In this document: positions 33,187 to 41,484 of the stretch, piece after piece
How positions within the stretch are numbered: position 1 is the first letter of the stretch
Layout of the letters: the number at the start of each line of letters is the position of its first letter
Source: Mycobacterium kansasii ATCC 12478
Lineage (GTDB): Bacteria > Actinomycetota > Actinomycetes > Mycobacteriales > Mycobacteriaceae
Reading direction: 5' to 3'
Length of the DNA: 64,000 nt
NCBI RefSeq assembly: GCF_000157895.3
Contig: NC_022663.1
Span: 4,960,001-5,024,000, forward strand
Translations under genes and position numbers: made by a program
Notes under the pieces: generated by a model
The model's input: only the letters and a program-made list of their open reading frames with translations
Database searches by the model: none
What the model was told of the DNA's origin: nothing

Positions 33187-34080
33187 ATGCGGCTGGGATT
33201 GCACGCGTTGGGGATCGGTTCCGGCGCCGACCGGACGGTGATTGACGCCGTCGCATCCGCGGCGGACAACGCCGGTTTCGCCACCCTGTGGGCCGGCGAA
33301 CATGTCGTGATGGTGGACCGGCCCGCGTCCCGGTATCCCTATTCCGACGACGGCGTCATTGCGGTTCCGGCCCAGGCGGATTGGCTGGACCCGATGATCG
33401 CGCTTGCGTTCGCCGCCGCCGCCTCGTCGCGGATAGCGGTCGCTACCGGGGTGTTGCTGCTGCCCGAGCACAATCCGGTGGTGGTGGCCAAGCAGGCGGC
33501 GAGCCTGGATCGGCTGAGCGGCGGACGACTGGTACTCGGCGTCGGCGTCGGATGGTTCAGGGAGGAGTTCGAAGCGCTCGGAGTGCCCTTCGAGCGTCGC
33601 GCGGCGCGCACCGCCGAATACGTCGCCGCGATGCGCACGTTGTGGCGCGACGATGTGGCGTCGTTCAGCGGAGACTTCGTCACATTCGACCGCGTCCGGG
33701 TCAATCCCAAGCCGGTCCGTGATCGCCGCATCCCGATCGTGGTCGGGGGCAACAGCGACGCCGCGATGCGGCGGGTCGCGGCCTGGGCCGACGGCTGGTA
33801 CGGGTTCAACCTTGATGGTATTGACGCGGTGCGCGAACGGGTTGTCACGCTCGAGCAGCTGTGCGCCGAGTCGGGTCGCGACCGTGGCGAGCTGTCACTG
33901 GCCGTGGCTCTGCGCAACCCCCGGGTCGGCGACGTCGAGGCCCTGGCCGAACTGGGCGTCGATGAGCTGGTGCTGGTCCAGGCGCCGCCGGCGGCTGCCG
34001 GCGCGGTAGCGGGCTGGGTTTCGGCGCTGGCCGACAAATGGCTGTCCGCAACCGGCGCAGTAGGTAGGCTTCCGGGTTGA
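33187..34080 (+). CDS. LLM-class F420-dependent oxidoreductase
   Basis: A 297-residue luciferase-like enzyme. It shows GFATLWAGEHVVMVDRPASR, GVLLLPEHNPVVVAKQAASL, GGRLVLGVGVGWFREEFEAL and PIVVGGNSDAAMRRVAAWAD, typical of F420 enzymes of the TIGR03619 type. ATG 33187 has GATCG but no strong ribosome site. The GNAT gene starts two bases after its stop, so they are co-transcribed. Substrate unknown. Confidence 0.88.
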   Translation: MRLGLHALGIGSGADRTVIDAVASAADNAGFATLWAGEHVVMVDRPASRYPYSDDGVIAVPAQADWLDPMIALAFAAAASSRIAVATGVLLLPEHNPVVVAKQAASLDRLSGGRLVLGVGVGWFREEFEALGVPFERRAARTAEYVAAMRTLWRDDVASFSGDFVTFDRVRVNPKPVRDRRIPIVVGGNSDAAMRRVAAWADGWYGFNLDGIDAVRERVVTLEQLCAESGRDRGELSLAVALRNPRVGDVEALAELGVDELVLVQAPPAAAGAVAGWVSALADKWLSATGAVGRLPG

Positions 34081-34081
34081 C

Positions 34082-34708
34082 ATGAGCGAAGCCGACGCGC
34101 TTTTCCCGCGCCAACTGACCGATCTCACCGACGAGGTCCGTAACGTCCCGCCGCCGCCCACGCCGGCGGTGCCCTCGCCGTACGCGTTCCGGCTGGCGGA
34201 TCCGGATACCGATGCGGAGATGATCGCCGAGTGGATGAGCAGGCCGCACTTGGCCAGAGCGTGGGAACGCGTGTGGCCGGCGTCGCGATGGCAGCGGTAT
34301 CTGCGGGCACAGCTCGACGGCAACTACTCGCGGCCGTTCGTCGGTAGCCTGGACGGCCAATATCACGGCTACCTTGAATTGTACTGGGCTGCAAAAGATT
34401 TGATCTCGACTCTGTACGAGGCCGATCCCTACGATCTGGGGATCCACGCCGCCACCGCAGATCCGAATATCATCACCCTGGGCGTCGCCCAGCTCCTGCT
34501 TCCGCACTTCGTGGCCAGCGTGCTCAATGCCGAACCACAATGTCGCCGAATAATTTTCGACCCGGACTATCGAAGCAAAGGGATACGCCATTTCTGTCAG
34601 AACGGCGGTTGCGTCTTCCTCGGCGAACACGAACTGGCAAATCGGCGGGTAGCGCTCTACGTGCTGCCGCGGACCCTTGACGACGTGCCGGCCCTTCGAA
34701 AGCAGTGA
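34082..34708 (+). CDS. MbtK-like lysine N-acyltransferase (GNAT fold)
   Basis: A 208-residue GNAT protein closely resembling MbtK (Rv1347c), which acylates the hydroxylysine side chain of mycobactin with a long fatty acid. Shared segments are TDAEMIAEWMSRPHLARAWE, PASRWQRYLRAQLDGNYSRP, GYLELYWAAKDLIS and YEADPYDLGIHAA, the last with the conserved acid/His of the family. The other mbt-2 genes (mbtL, mbtM, mbtN) are absent here, so this is an orphan copy or paralogue. It begins two bases after the LLM gene. Iron regulation cannot be seen: no clear IdeR box was found before the operon. Confidence 0.8.
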   Translation: MSEADALFPRQLTDLTDEVRNVPPPPTPAVPSPYAFRLADPDTDAEMIAEWMSRPHLARAWERVWPASRWQRYLRAQLDGNYSRPFVGSLDGQYHGYLELYWAAKDLISTLYEADPYDLGIHAATADPNIITLGVAQLLLPHFVASVLNAEPQCRRIIFDPDYRSKGIRHFCQNGGCVFLGEHELANRRVALYVLPRTLDDVPALRKQ

Positions 34709-34718
34709 CGGTCGACGG

Positions 34719-35831
34719 TCAGTAGTTGTACTGCGCCAGCGGCGTTTCGGCCGCTCGGGGCGATCCCGGCGGTCCCGAAGACCCCGTCAAGGACACCGCC
34801 GCCGGGACCATCTCGCTGGTGACCAGCCCGTGGCGGGCAGTCAGCTCGTCCACGATATCGAAGCTGCGCGCGATAGCCTCCGGCGTATCGACGATGATGG
34901 TGGTCACCGGCACCTTCCGAGCGAGCTGGAAAAGCTTGTCCCCGTGCGGTTTATGGTCGCCGTGGAAACCCCAGACACCACGCAGGGCAGTCGCGCCCCG
35001 CGCCGTCTGCGACTGCATCAATCGGTAAACCAGCGCGCGGTGGATCGGCAGGCCCTCATGGTGGGTCGCCTCGGCGGTGTGCACCATCAGCTTCTGCCAC
35101 AGGTTGCGTCCCTGGTCATCGGTCGGCGGCAGCTGTTGTGGGCGGCCCAACAGCTCGCCGTCGCGTTTGCACAGCCTCACCCGTTCGATGGTCAGCAGCG
35201 GGTTGGGCACGAGGCCGGCGAGGTCGACAGCGGCGGCCGACACCTGCGGAACCGAACCGATGGCAATGATCATCAATGGAACATTGACGTTGCGGCCGAA
35301 GAAGCGCGCCCGGAAACGTTCGCCGTATGCCGTGCCGTCGACACCGAGAAGCACTGTGGCTCCGGCGAATCCGTGCCGATACAGCAGTTCGCAAACGGCA
35401 TAGCCGGCAGCGGTTCCGTCGACCCGCACCTGACGGCCGACGTAGACGGTGAGCTTGGCGGCATCGCCGTTGTGGTTTTCCAGCTCGCCCAGCGCGTCGG
35501 CGCCGCTGTGCCGGGTGACCAGCCGGGCGCGTTCCAGCGTCACCAAGCCGCGGTCGGTTATCGCTGTCACATGGTCGACCAGACCCCGGATCTTCGACGC
35601 GACGTCGACGGCGACAATGGTGACCGGAGGATCCTCGGACAGGCTCAGCGTTCGGTCGCAGCGCAGCTCGTGCTTGGGTCCAAAGCCCGTGGTACCGCGC
35701 ATCATCACGCTCGTTGCGACGCCGTGCTCGCCGAACAGATCCAGCATCGCGTCGGCCAGAAACCGCTTGGTGCCGACCGCGCGTTGCCGCTCGCCGAAGT
35801 AAGCGGTCAACTTCAGGCTTTGTTCGCTCAT
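34719..35831 (-). CDS. DUF190 protein, third gene of the fluoride-export operon
   Basis: A 370-residue protein built from three tandem DUF190 domains, each starting like LKLTAYFGERQRAVG, AKLTVYVGRQVRVDG and GDKLFQLARKVPVTTIIVD. DUF190 resembles the PII fold, and such genes often accompany crcB, which suggests a regulatory or accessory role in fluoride export; this is inference. ATG 35831 overlaps the crcB stop as ATGA. H37Rv Rv3071 is the counterpart. The convergent MbtK-like gene ends ten bases away. Confidence 0.88.
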   Translation of the reverse strand: MSEQSLKLTAYFGERQRAVGTKRFLADAMLDLFGEHGVATSVMMRGTTGFGPKHELRCDRTLSLSEDPPVTIVAVDVASKIRGLVDHVTAITDRGLVTLERARLVTRHSGADALGELENHNGDAAKLTVYVGRQVRVDGTAAGYAVCELLYRHGFAGATVLLGVDGTAYGERFRARFFGRNVNVPLMIIAIGSVPQVSAAAVDLAGLVPNPLLTIERVRLCKRDGELLGRPQQLPPTDDQGRNLWQKLMVHTAEATHHEGLPIHRALVYRLMQSQTARGATALRGVWGFHGDHKPHGDKLFQLARKVPVTTIIVDTPEAIARSFDIVDELTARHGLVTSEMVPAAVSLTGSSGPPGSPRAAETPLAQYNY

Positions 35832-36196
35832 ATCTGCTCCGCAATCCATTGGCCCAGCAGCGCCGCCGCCAAGCCGAGTATGACGCTGACGGCGATATTG
35901 GCCAATGCCACCCGCAGCTGGCGGTCCTCACTGAGCCGCTGGGTTTCCAGCATCCAGGTGGAGAAGGTGGTGTACGCGCCGACGAACGCCGTGCCAGCCA
36001 GCAGCGCAACATCTTTGGGTAACGTCAGGCCGCCGAGGAACCCCAGCAACGCGGCACCGCTGATGTTCACCACCAGCGTGCCGTAGGGAAATGCCCGCGC
36101 CGTCCGGCGGGCGACGGCACGGTCCACCAGGAAACGCGATACCGACCCGATGCCCCCGATGACCATCACGCCAAGCCAGACGGCGACCGAGATCAT
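35828..36196 (-). CDS. crcB: CrcB/Fluc fluoride channel subunit
   Basis: A 122-residue protein with four membrane helices. GGIGSVSRFLVDRAVARR, FPYGTLVVNISGAALLGF and GAYTTFSTWMLET with the conserved TTFSTW and Asn residues identify a Fluc fluoride channel. Two homologous subunits in one operon normally form an antiparallel heterodimer. It overlaps the upstream crcB as ATGA and the downstream DUF190 gene as ATGA. Confidence 0.92.
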   Translation of the reverse strand: MISVAVWLGVMVIGGIGSVSRFLVDRAVARRTARAFPYGTLVVNISGAALLGFLGGLTLPKDVALLAGTAFVGAYTTFSTWMLETQRLSEDRQLRVALANIAVSVILGLAAALLGQWIAEQI

Positions 36197-36591
36197 CCGC
36201 GCACCCGCACCCGGCGCACCACGACCGTGGCCAGCTGGACCGCCAGCAATCCGAGCACGATGCTGACGACGGTGTAGGCGACGGCCAGGACCCAATGGCC
36301 GTGTTCGAGCATCCTGACCGTCTCGACCTGCATCGTCGAGAACGTGGTCAGGCCACCGCACAAACCGGTGCCCAGTAGCGGACGCCGGTAGCTGGACAAC
36401 GGCAGCCGTTCCAGCAGCCGGGTGGTGAAGTAGCCCACCAGGAAAGCGCCGACGATGTTGACGGTAAACGTCGGCCATGGCCACCGGGCCGGGTCCGGGA
36501 CCGCGAGGGTGGCCAGTGCCGCACGGGCCAGCGCGCCCAGCGCTCCGCCGGCGAAGATCGCGGCCAACTCCCGGTAGTCGTGGCGTGCCAC
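36193..36591 (-). CDS. crcB: CrcB/Fluc fluoride channel subunit
   Basis: A 132-residue four-helix membrane protein, the first gene of the fluoride operon. GGALGALARAALATL, WPTFTVNIVGAFLVGYFTTR and GTGLCGGLTTFSTMQVETVR match Fluc subunits, including the Asn and the TTFST motif lining the pore. GTG 36591 is chosen because GGAAGGA lies eight bases upstream and the helix begins soon after. No fluoride riboswitch was recognised before it. It is divergent from pgmA. Confidence 0.9.
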   Translation of the reverse strand: MARHDYRELAAIFAGGALGALARAALATLAVPDPARWPWPTFTVNIVGAFLVGYFTTRLLERLPLSSYRRPLLGTGLCGGLTTFSTMQVETVRMLEHGHWVLAVAYTVVSIVLGLLAVQLATVVVRRVRVRG

Positions 36592-36682
36592 TGGTCGAGT
36601 CCTTCCGGTGTGCCGATGGTGCGCTTCGCAGCGTAAAGCCTGGCGGTCCGCGAGCAATGGCGCTATGGGCAGAATTGGTGCC

Positions 36683-38329
36683 ATGGTGGCCCACCCGCGA
36701 GCCGGACAGCCGGCCCAGCCTGAAGACCTCGTCGATCTGCCGCACCTGGTGACGGCGTATTACACACTCGAACCCGATCCCGACGACGTCGCGCAGCAGG
36801 TGGTCTTCGGCACCTCCGGGCACCGCGGCTCGGCGCTGGACGGTGCCTTCAACCAGAACCACATTCTGGCGATCAGCCAGGCCATCGTGGAATACCGCGC
36901 GCAGCAGGGCACCACCGGACCGTTGTTCATCGGCCGCGACACCCATGGACTTTCGGAGCCGGCCTGGGTGTCGGCGCTGGAAGTGCTGGCCGGCAATGAC
37001 GTTGTGGCCGTCGTCGACAGCCGCGACCGCTACACGCCGACGCCGGCGATCAGCCATGCGATCGTGACCTACAACCGGGGCCGCACCGAGGCACTGGCTG
37101 ACGGCATTGTCGTGACACCGTCGCACAACCCGCCGCCCGATGGCGGCTTCAAGTACAACCCGCCCCACGGCGGCCCGGCCGACACCGCAGTCACCAACGC
37201 AATAGCCAAGCGCGCCAACGAGATTCTGCGTGACGGCGGCTCCGCGGTGCAGCGGGTGCCGTTCGCGCGGGCGCTGCGCGCAGCCCAGCGCCACGACTAT
37301 CTGGGCGCCTATGTGGACGATCTGCCCAACGTGGTCGATATCGCCGCGATCCGCGAGGCCGGAGTCCGGATCGGCGCCGACCCGCTGGGTGGGGCCAGTG
37401 TGGATTATTGGGCCGAGATCGCCGAGCGCCACCGGCTGGAGCTGACCGTGGTCAATCCGCTGGTCGATGCGACCTGGCGGTTCATGACGCTCGACCACGA
37501 CGGCAAGATCCGGATGGACTGCAGCTCACCGGATGCGATGGCTGGGCTCATCGCAACGATGATCGGCACCCCGGACCGCTACCAGATCGCTACCGGCAAC
37601 GACGCCGACGCCGACCGGCACGGCATCGTCACCCCCGACGAGGGCCTGCTCAATCCCAACCACTTCCTGGCCGTGGCGATCGAGTACCTCTACACCCACC
37701 GGCCGTCCTGGCCGGCGGGCATCGCCGTCGGCAAGACGGCGGTCAGCTCGTCGATCATCGACCGGGTGGTCGCCGGGCTGGGCCGTCGGCTCGTCGAGGT
37801 GCCGGTCGGGTTCAAGTGGTTCGTCGACGGCCTGATCAACGGCACCATCGGGTTCGGTGGCGAGGAATCCGCGGGGGCGTCGTTTCTGCGCCGCGACGGC
37901 TCGGTGTGGACCACCGACAAGGACGGCATCATCATGGCTTTGCTGGCCGCCGAGATCCTGGCCGTCACCGGTGCCACGCCGTCGCAGCGGTACCAGGCGC
38001 TGGCTGCCGAATACGGTGCGCCGACGTACGCGCGGGTCGACGCGCCCGCCGATCGGGAGCAGAAAGCGCGCCTGGCCAAGTTGTCGGCCGACCAGGTGAG
38101 CGCCACCGAGTTGGCGGGCGAGCCGATCACCGCCAAGCTGACTGACGCCCCGGGCAACGGTGCGCCGCTGGGTGGACTCAAGGTGACGACGGCCAACGCA
38201 TGGTTTGCCGCCCGGCCGTCCGGCACCGAAGACGTCTACAAGATCTACGCGGAGTCCTTCCGCGGACCCGAGCATCTGGCCGAGGTGCAGAAGACCGCGC
38301 GGGAGGTCGTCAATCAGGTCATCGGGTAG
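36683..38329 (+). CDS. pgmA: Phosphoglucomutase (alpha-D-glucose phosphate specific)
   Basis: A 548-residue enzyme that interconverts glucose 1-phosphate and glucose 6-phosphate for glycogen, trehalose and cell-wall precursors. It is nearly identical in outline to H37Rv PgmA (Rv3068c, 547 residues). The phosphoserine loop TPSHNPPPDGG has Ser147, the metal loop is GNDADADRHG, the sugar loop is GFGGEESAGA and the phosphate-binding loop is RPSGTEDVYK. ATG 36683 matches the known N-terminus; ATG 36665 is also in frame. It is divergent from the fluoride operon and followed by the tRNA-Ala gene. Confidence 0.95.
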   Translation: MVAHPRAGQPAQPEDLVDLPHLVTAYYTLEPDPDDVAQQVVFGTSGHRGSALDGAFNQNHILAISQAIVEYRAQQGTTGPLFIGRDTHGLSEPAWVSALEVLAGNDVVAVVDSRDRYTPTPAISHAIVTYNRGRTEALADGIVVTPSHNPPPDGGFKYNPPHGGPADTAVTNAIAKRANEILRDGGSAVQRVPFARALRAAQRHDYLGAYVDDLPNVVDIAAIREAGVRIGADPLGGASVDYWAEIAERHRLELTVVNPLVDATWRFMTLDHDGKIRMDCSSPDAMAGLIATMIGTPDRYQIATGNDADADRHGIVTPDEGLLNPNHFLAVAIEYLYTHRPSWPAGIAVGKTAVSSSIIDRVVAGLGRRLVEVPVGFKWFVDGLINGTIGFGGEESAGASFLRRDGSVWTTDKDGIIMALLAAEILAVTGATPSQRYQALAAEYGAPTYARVDAPADREQKARLAKLSADQVSATELAGEPITAKLTDAPGNGAPLGGLKVTTANAWFAARPSGTEDVYKIYAESFRGPEHLAEVQKTAREVVNQVIG

Positions 38330-38394
38330 GTGTCGTGGCCTGGGACTTTGAACGGTTCCCGGCGGTGGTGTAGCTTCGATGGGCACGACATCTC

Positions 38395-38467
38395 GGGGCT
38401 ATGGCGCAGCTGGTAGCGCACCACACTGGCAGTGTGGGGGTCAGGGGTTCGAGTCCCCTTAGCTCCA
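38395..38467 (+). tRNA. tRNA-Ala(GGC)
   Basis: The 73 bases fold as a standard tRNA: acceptor stem GGGGCTA/TAGCTCC with one G-U pair, D-arm GCGCAGCTGGTAGCGC, anticodon stem-loop CACACTGGCAGTGTG with anticodon GGC, and T-arm GGGGTTCGAGTCCCC, discriminator A. No CCA is encoded. It lies 65 bases after pgmA. Its 3' end from the T-arm on is repeated at 51591, marking it as the integration site of a genomic island. Confidence 0.95.
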
Positions 38468-38485
38468 CAGAGAAACCGCAGGTCA
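38451..38485 (+). repeat. Attachment-site repeat, tRNA side
   Basis: The tRNA 3' end GAGTCCCCTTAGCT and the following ~20 bases are repeated in direct orientation at 51591-51626. The first 14 bases are identical; the rest matches with a few substitutions and one gap (CACAGAGAAAC versus CACCAGGGAAAAC). This is the typical att pattern of tRNA-integrating elements. Confidence 0.7.
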
Positions 38486-38542
38486 CGGCGTTTTGGCGAT
38501 TTTCCCGTCAATTGCGGTCAACATCAGACGTATTTTGCCTGC

Positions 38543-38715
38543 ATGGCGACGCTTCGAGTGCGCAGCCGCAAAGACGGCAGCGCCCACACGTCGGTGCTGT
38601 TCAGGGATCCCAGAGGTCGCGTGGTGCGAGCCGGTCCGCCCGTGTCGCGGTCTTTGACGCGGCGAACGCGGGCACGGTGGGCACGAGCAGTTCGGCGGCG
38701 CCGGCGTCGGAGTAG
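38543..38715 (+). pseudogene. N-terminal remnant of a tyrosine-type integrase
   Basis: ATG 38543 opens a frame reading MATLRVRSRKDGSAHTSVLF, the characteristic start of the AP2-like arm-binding domain of mycobacterial phage/island integrases. After ~25 codons the likeness moves to another frame (ARVAVFDAANAG), which stops at 38715. The catalytic core with the Arg-His-Arg-Tyr residues is missing altogether. Its position 75 bases from the tRNA is where an integrase gene is normally found in such islands. Confidence 0.6.
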
Positions 38716-38820
38716 CGCTGAACCAGTCGGTGCCGCTGTGTTGGCCAGATCTTCGGTCCCGACTCGACAGCAGCTGCAGCCGGTTTCCTTGCGTGGAGAT
38801 TTGGTCCAGTCGCTCTGCGC

Positions 38821-39606
38821 TTAGTGCGCGAACTGCGGTCGGCGCTTTTCGAGAAACGCGTTGATGCCCTCGTTTCCGTCGGGGGAATCGGCGCATTCGG
38901 CGATGAGTCGACCCTCCAACTCCATCTGTTCCTCGAGGCCGGTTTTGAACGACGTCAACACCAGCTTCTTCACCGCTGACGCGGATTGCCTCGCGCCAGA
39001 GGCGACCTTCTCCGCGAGCGCATCCGTGCGGGCAGCCAGCTCCGTACTCTCGGCGACTTCTGTCACCAAGCCCCAAGCCAACGCCTCAGTGGCGGACAGT
39101 GCTCGATTGGTCAACATCAGCTCCTGCGTCCTGCGGACGCCGATGAGCCGGGGCAGATAGAACGACGAGCTGCCGTCGGGGCTCAAACCGGCTGTGGTGT
39201 AAGCCATCGTGAACGACGCCGACTCTGCCGCAAGCACCAGGTCGCCCGTCACCGCCAGACTGAAACCGGCTCCAGCCGCAACCCCGTTGACGGCGGTGAT
39301 CAGTACCGCGTCCATCCGGGCGAACGTGGAGATGGCGCGGTGCAGATCGTCGGCGATCGCCTTGACGTAGTCGCCGGGCGTGCTCGATGACGATGCCATC
39401 GCCCTGAGGTCTCCGCCGGCGCTGAAGAATCGTCCAGCACCGGTGAGGACGACAACCCTGGTGGCACCGCGATCGCAGCGCTTGGCCGCATCAGCAAGCT
39501 CGCGGAGCAGTGTGTCATTCATCGCGTTGGCGGCATCGGGGCGATTCAAGGTGATGCGGGCAATCGGCCCGGATGACTCAAGGACGATGGCCTCGTATTC
39601 GGTCAT
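38821..39606 (-). CDS. Enoyl-CoA hydratase/isomerase
   Basis: A 261-residue crotonase-fold enzyme that hydrates or isomerises enoyl-CoA. The CoA-binding and oxyanion segments ARITLNRPDAANAMND, GRFFSAGGDLRAM and NGVAAGAGFSLAVTGDLVLA are intact. In place of the usual Glu pair it has the TTAGLSPDGSSSFYLPRLIG region, in which Asp follows SP, as in isomerase-type members. It ends EKRRPQFAH. The alcohol dehydrogenase gene lies 13 bases upstream on the same strand, so both belong to one transcript inside the island. Confidence 0.9.
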   Translation of the reverse strand: MTEYEAIVLESSGPIARITLNRPDAANAMNDTLLRELADAAKRCDRGATRVVVLTGAGRFFSAGGDLRAMASSSSTPGDYVKAIADDLHRAISTFARMDAVLITAVNGVAAGAGFSLAVTGDLVLAAESASFTMAYTTAGLSPDGSSSFYLPRLIGVRRTQELMLTNRALSATEALAWGLVTEVAESTELAARTDALAEKVASGARQSASAVKKLVLTSFKTGLEEQMELEGRLIAECADSPDGNEGINAFLEKRRPQFAH

Positions 39607-39619
39607 TGCGCAACTCTAA

Positions 39620-40720
39620 TCACGGAGTCAGCACGGCTTTGAGGATCTCGCCGCGGTGCTGTGCCTGCACCGCCTCGTTGATCTGGGCCAGCGGCATCGT
39701 GGTGATCAGCTTGTCGAACGGGAACTTGCCCTGACGATGCAGATCGAGCAGGTAGGGGATGAATGTCTGCGGGTCGGCGTCGCCTTCGATGATGCCTCGG
39801 ATAGTGAGGCCGAGCAGGGGTGGCTCAAATAGCCCAACCGAAAAGACGGCCTCCGGACTGGCGGGCACGCCCAGCAACCCCAGCTTGCCCCGCACGCCAA
39901 GGCAGGCAAGCAGCTGCTCGGTGACGGGCGGCACCGCCGTAGTGTCAATCGCGTAACCGGCGCCCGCCGGTGAGATCTCTCTAATCTGGTCGGCCAGAGG
40001 GCCAGCGTTCGGGTCGATAGCATGGGTGGCGCCGAGATCGATGGCCAGCTTCCGCCTGCTCTCGTGCAGATCGATTGCGATGATGGACGTGGCCTCGCGC
40101 ACCACGGCCGCCAGCACCGCGGACAGGCCGACCGCCCCCGCGCCGGCCACTACCACCGTCGATCCGGGTTGGACGTCAAGCGAATTCATCACTGCGCCGG
40201 CCCCGGTCTGGATGCCGCATCCGAGCGGTCCCACGAGTTCGACCGGGGTACCCGATGGTAGCTTCACCACGTTTCGTTCGTGAGCCAGCGCGTGCGTCGC
40301 CAACGATGACTGGCCGAAGAAGTTGGCCCCCAATGTTGTTCCGGCAGAGGCTAACCCTGAGGATCCGTCGGGGCGCACTCCGCCGAAGTTGTATGCGAGA
40401 AAGTCGTGACAATAGGCGGGTTCACCTGTCGCGCAAGTGGGGCATGCGCCGCAGCTGTTAAAGCTGACTGCGACCTGATCACCGACGGCGAGCGACTTCA
40501 CGTCGGCGCCGACCTGCACCACGGTTCCACTGCCCTCATGGCCCAGGATGCCGGGCAGCGGGAACGGCAATTGCCCGTGCTGCACAGCGATGTCGGTGTG
40601 ACAGATGCCGGCTCCGGCGATCTCGATTAGCACCTCATCAGGCGCTGGGTCTTGAAGTTCGACCTCGGTGAGAGTGAACGGCGCGCCCACTTCTGGCACC
40701 ACCGCGGCTGAGATTTGCAT
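39620..40720 (-). CDS. Zinc-dependent alcohol dehydrogenase (aryl-alcohol type)
   Basis: A 366-residue medium-chain dehydrogenase. The catalytic zinc ligands are in GAGICHTD and GHEGSGTVVQ, the structural zinc cysteines in CGACPTCATGEPAYC, and the NAD motif is AGAGAVGLSAV with Asp in IAIDLHESR favouring NAD. It resembles aryl-alcohol/benzyl-alcohol dehydrogenases and the mycobacterial NDMA- or NAD-linked group. It belongs to the minus-strand cluster hydratase-dehydrogenase-NTF2, a set that suggests breakdown of an aromatic or branched alcohol. Confidence 0.9.
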   Translation of the reverse strand: MQISAAVVPEVGAPFTLTEVELQDPAPDEVLIEIAGAGICHTDIAVQHGQLPFPLPGILGHEGSGTVVQVGADVKSLAVGDQVAVSFNSCGACPTCATGEPAYCHDFLAYNFGGVRPDGSSGLASAGTTLGANFFGQSSLATHALAHERNVVKLPSGTPVELVGPLGCGIQTGAGAVMNSLDVQPGSTVVVAGAGAVGLSAVLAAVVREATSIIAIDLHESRRKLAIDLGATHAIDPNAGPLADQIREISPAGAGYAIDTTAVPPVTEQLLACLGVRGKLGLLGVPASPEAVFSVGLFEPPLLGLTIRGIIEGDADPQTFIPYLLDLHRQGKFPFDKLITTMPLAQINEAVQAQHRGEILKAVLTP

Positions 40721-40807
40721 TCGTTGCCTCCTTACTAATCTGCGGCGTTCGATGCTCCACAGTTGGACTAGCTGTCCCGGATGGCCTGTCGAGCAGCGAA
40801 ACGACCT

Positions 40808-41203
40808 TCATTGCCGTTCGTCCCGCGCTAACAGCTCGCCCATCTTGGGGACGACAACTTGGATCGCCTTTAGCGGGCGCACCAGCACCTTGAAAGAGGT
40901 GATCTTGTCCTCGTCGTTCCAGTGGATGATGTCGACGCCTTCGATATGCACGCCTTCGAGATTCGCGGTGAATTCCAGAACTGCGCAGCGATCGTCGAAC
41001 CGCTGTGCGACATAGCGGAAGTCGGCGTCGCAGAACATGAGTTCTGCGGCGCGCAAGTACCCGGCTACCTTCGCCCGACCCTCTTGCGGGGCGAATACAG
41101 CTGGGGAGTAGAAGACAGCATCTGCGGCGAGCAAATTGTCGAGGACGTCCATCTTTCCGTGCTCCATGAACTCGAGCCATTGGGCGATGGCGGGCGCAGT
41201 CAT
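40808..41203 (-). CDS. NTF2-like (SnoaL-type) protein
   Basis: A 131-residue NTF2-fold protein. The pattern IAQWLEFMEHGKMDVLDNLL, ADAVFYSPAVFAPQEGR and LEFTANLEGVHIEGVDIIHW is that of mycobacterial nuclear-transport-factor-2-like proteins, which bind or isomerise hydrophobic compounds. ATG 41203 has AAGGAG six bases upstream; ATG 41236 would overlap the SDR stop. It follows the truncated SDR on the same strand and precedes the alcohol dehydrogenase. Confidence 0.78.
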   Translation of the reverse strand: MTAPAIAQWLEFMEHGKMDVLDNLLAADAVFYSPAVFAPQEGRAKVAGYLRAAELMFCDADFRYVAQRFDDRCAVLEFTANLEGVHIEGVDIIHWNDEDKITSFKVLVRPLKAIQVVVPKMGELLARDERQ

Positions 41204-41232
41204 CGGTTCTCCTTGGCTCTTCTCGGCGACGT

Positions 41233-41480
41233 TCATCGCGGCGCCATCCGGATCGCGCCGTCGAGGCGAATGACTTCGCCGTTGAGCATGGGGTTCTCGA
41301 CGATGTGGACGGCCAGTGCGGCGTACTCGCCGGGGTTGCCAAGTCGGCTCGGATGCGGCACTGCAGCGCCCAGCGACTGTTGCGCCTGTTCGGGCAACGA
41401 CGCCAGCATGGGCGTCTTGAACAGGCCGGGTGCAATGGTGACAACGCGGATGGCCATGCTCGCCAGGTAGTAGGGCAGCC
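41233..41480 (-). pseudogene. C-terminal fragment of a 3-hydroxyacyl-CoA dehydrogenase-type SDR
   Basis: The frame encodes LASMAIRVVTIAPGLFKTPM to GEVIRLDGAIRMAPR, the last ~75 residues of type II 3-hydroxyacyl-CoA dehydrogenases (HSD10/FabG-like), including the typical C-terminus LDGAIRMAPR. The nucleotide-binding and Ser-Tyr-Lys parts are absent; near 41480 it abuts a PHA synthase fragment on the other strand. It cannot be active. Confidence 0.75.
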
Positions 41481-41484
41481 CCGC

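Noticed and set aside
36592..36682. Possible fluoride riboswitch between crcB and pgmA
   Set aside because: The minus strand before crcB lacks the conserved GATGG/pseudoknot pattern. A loosely similar GATGGTGCGC stretch lies on the plus strand, facing pgmA, and does not complete the motif.
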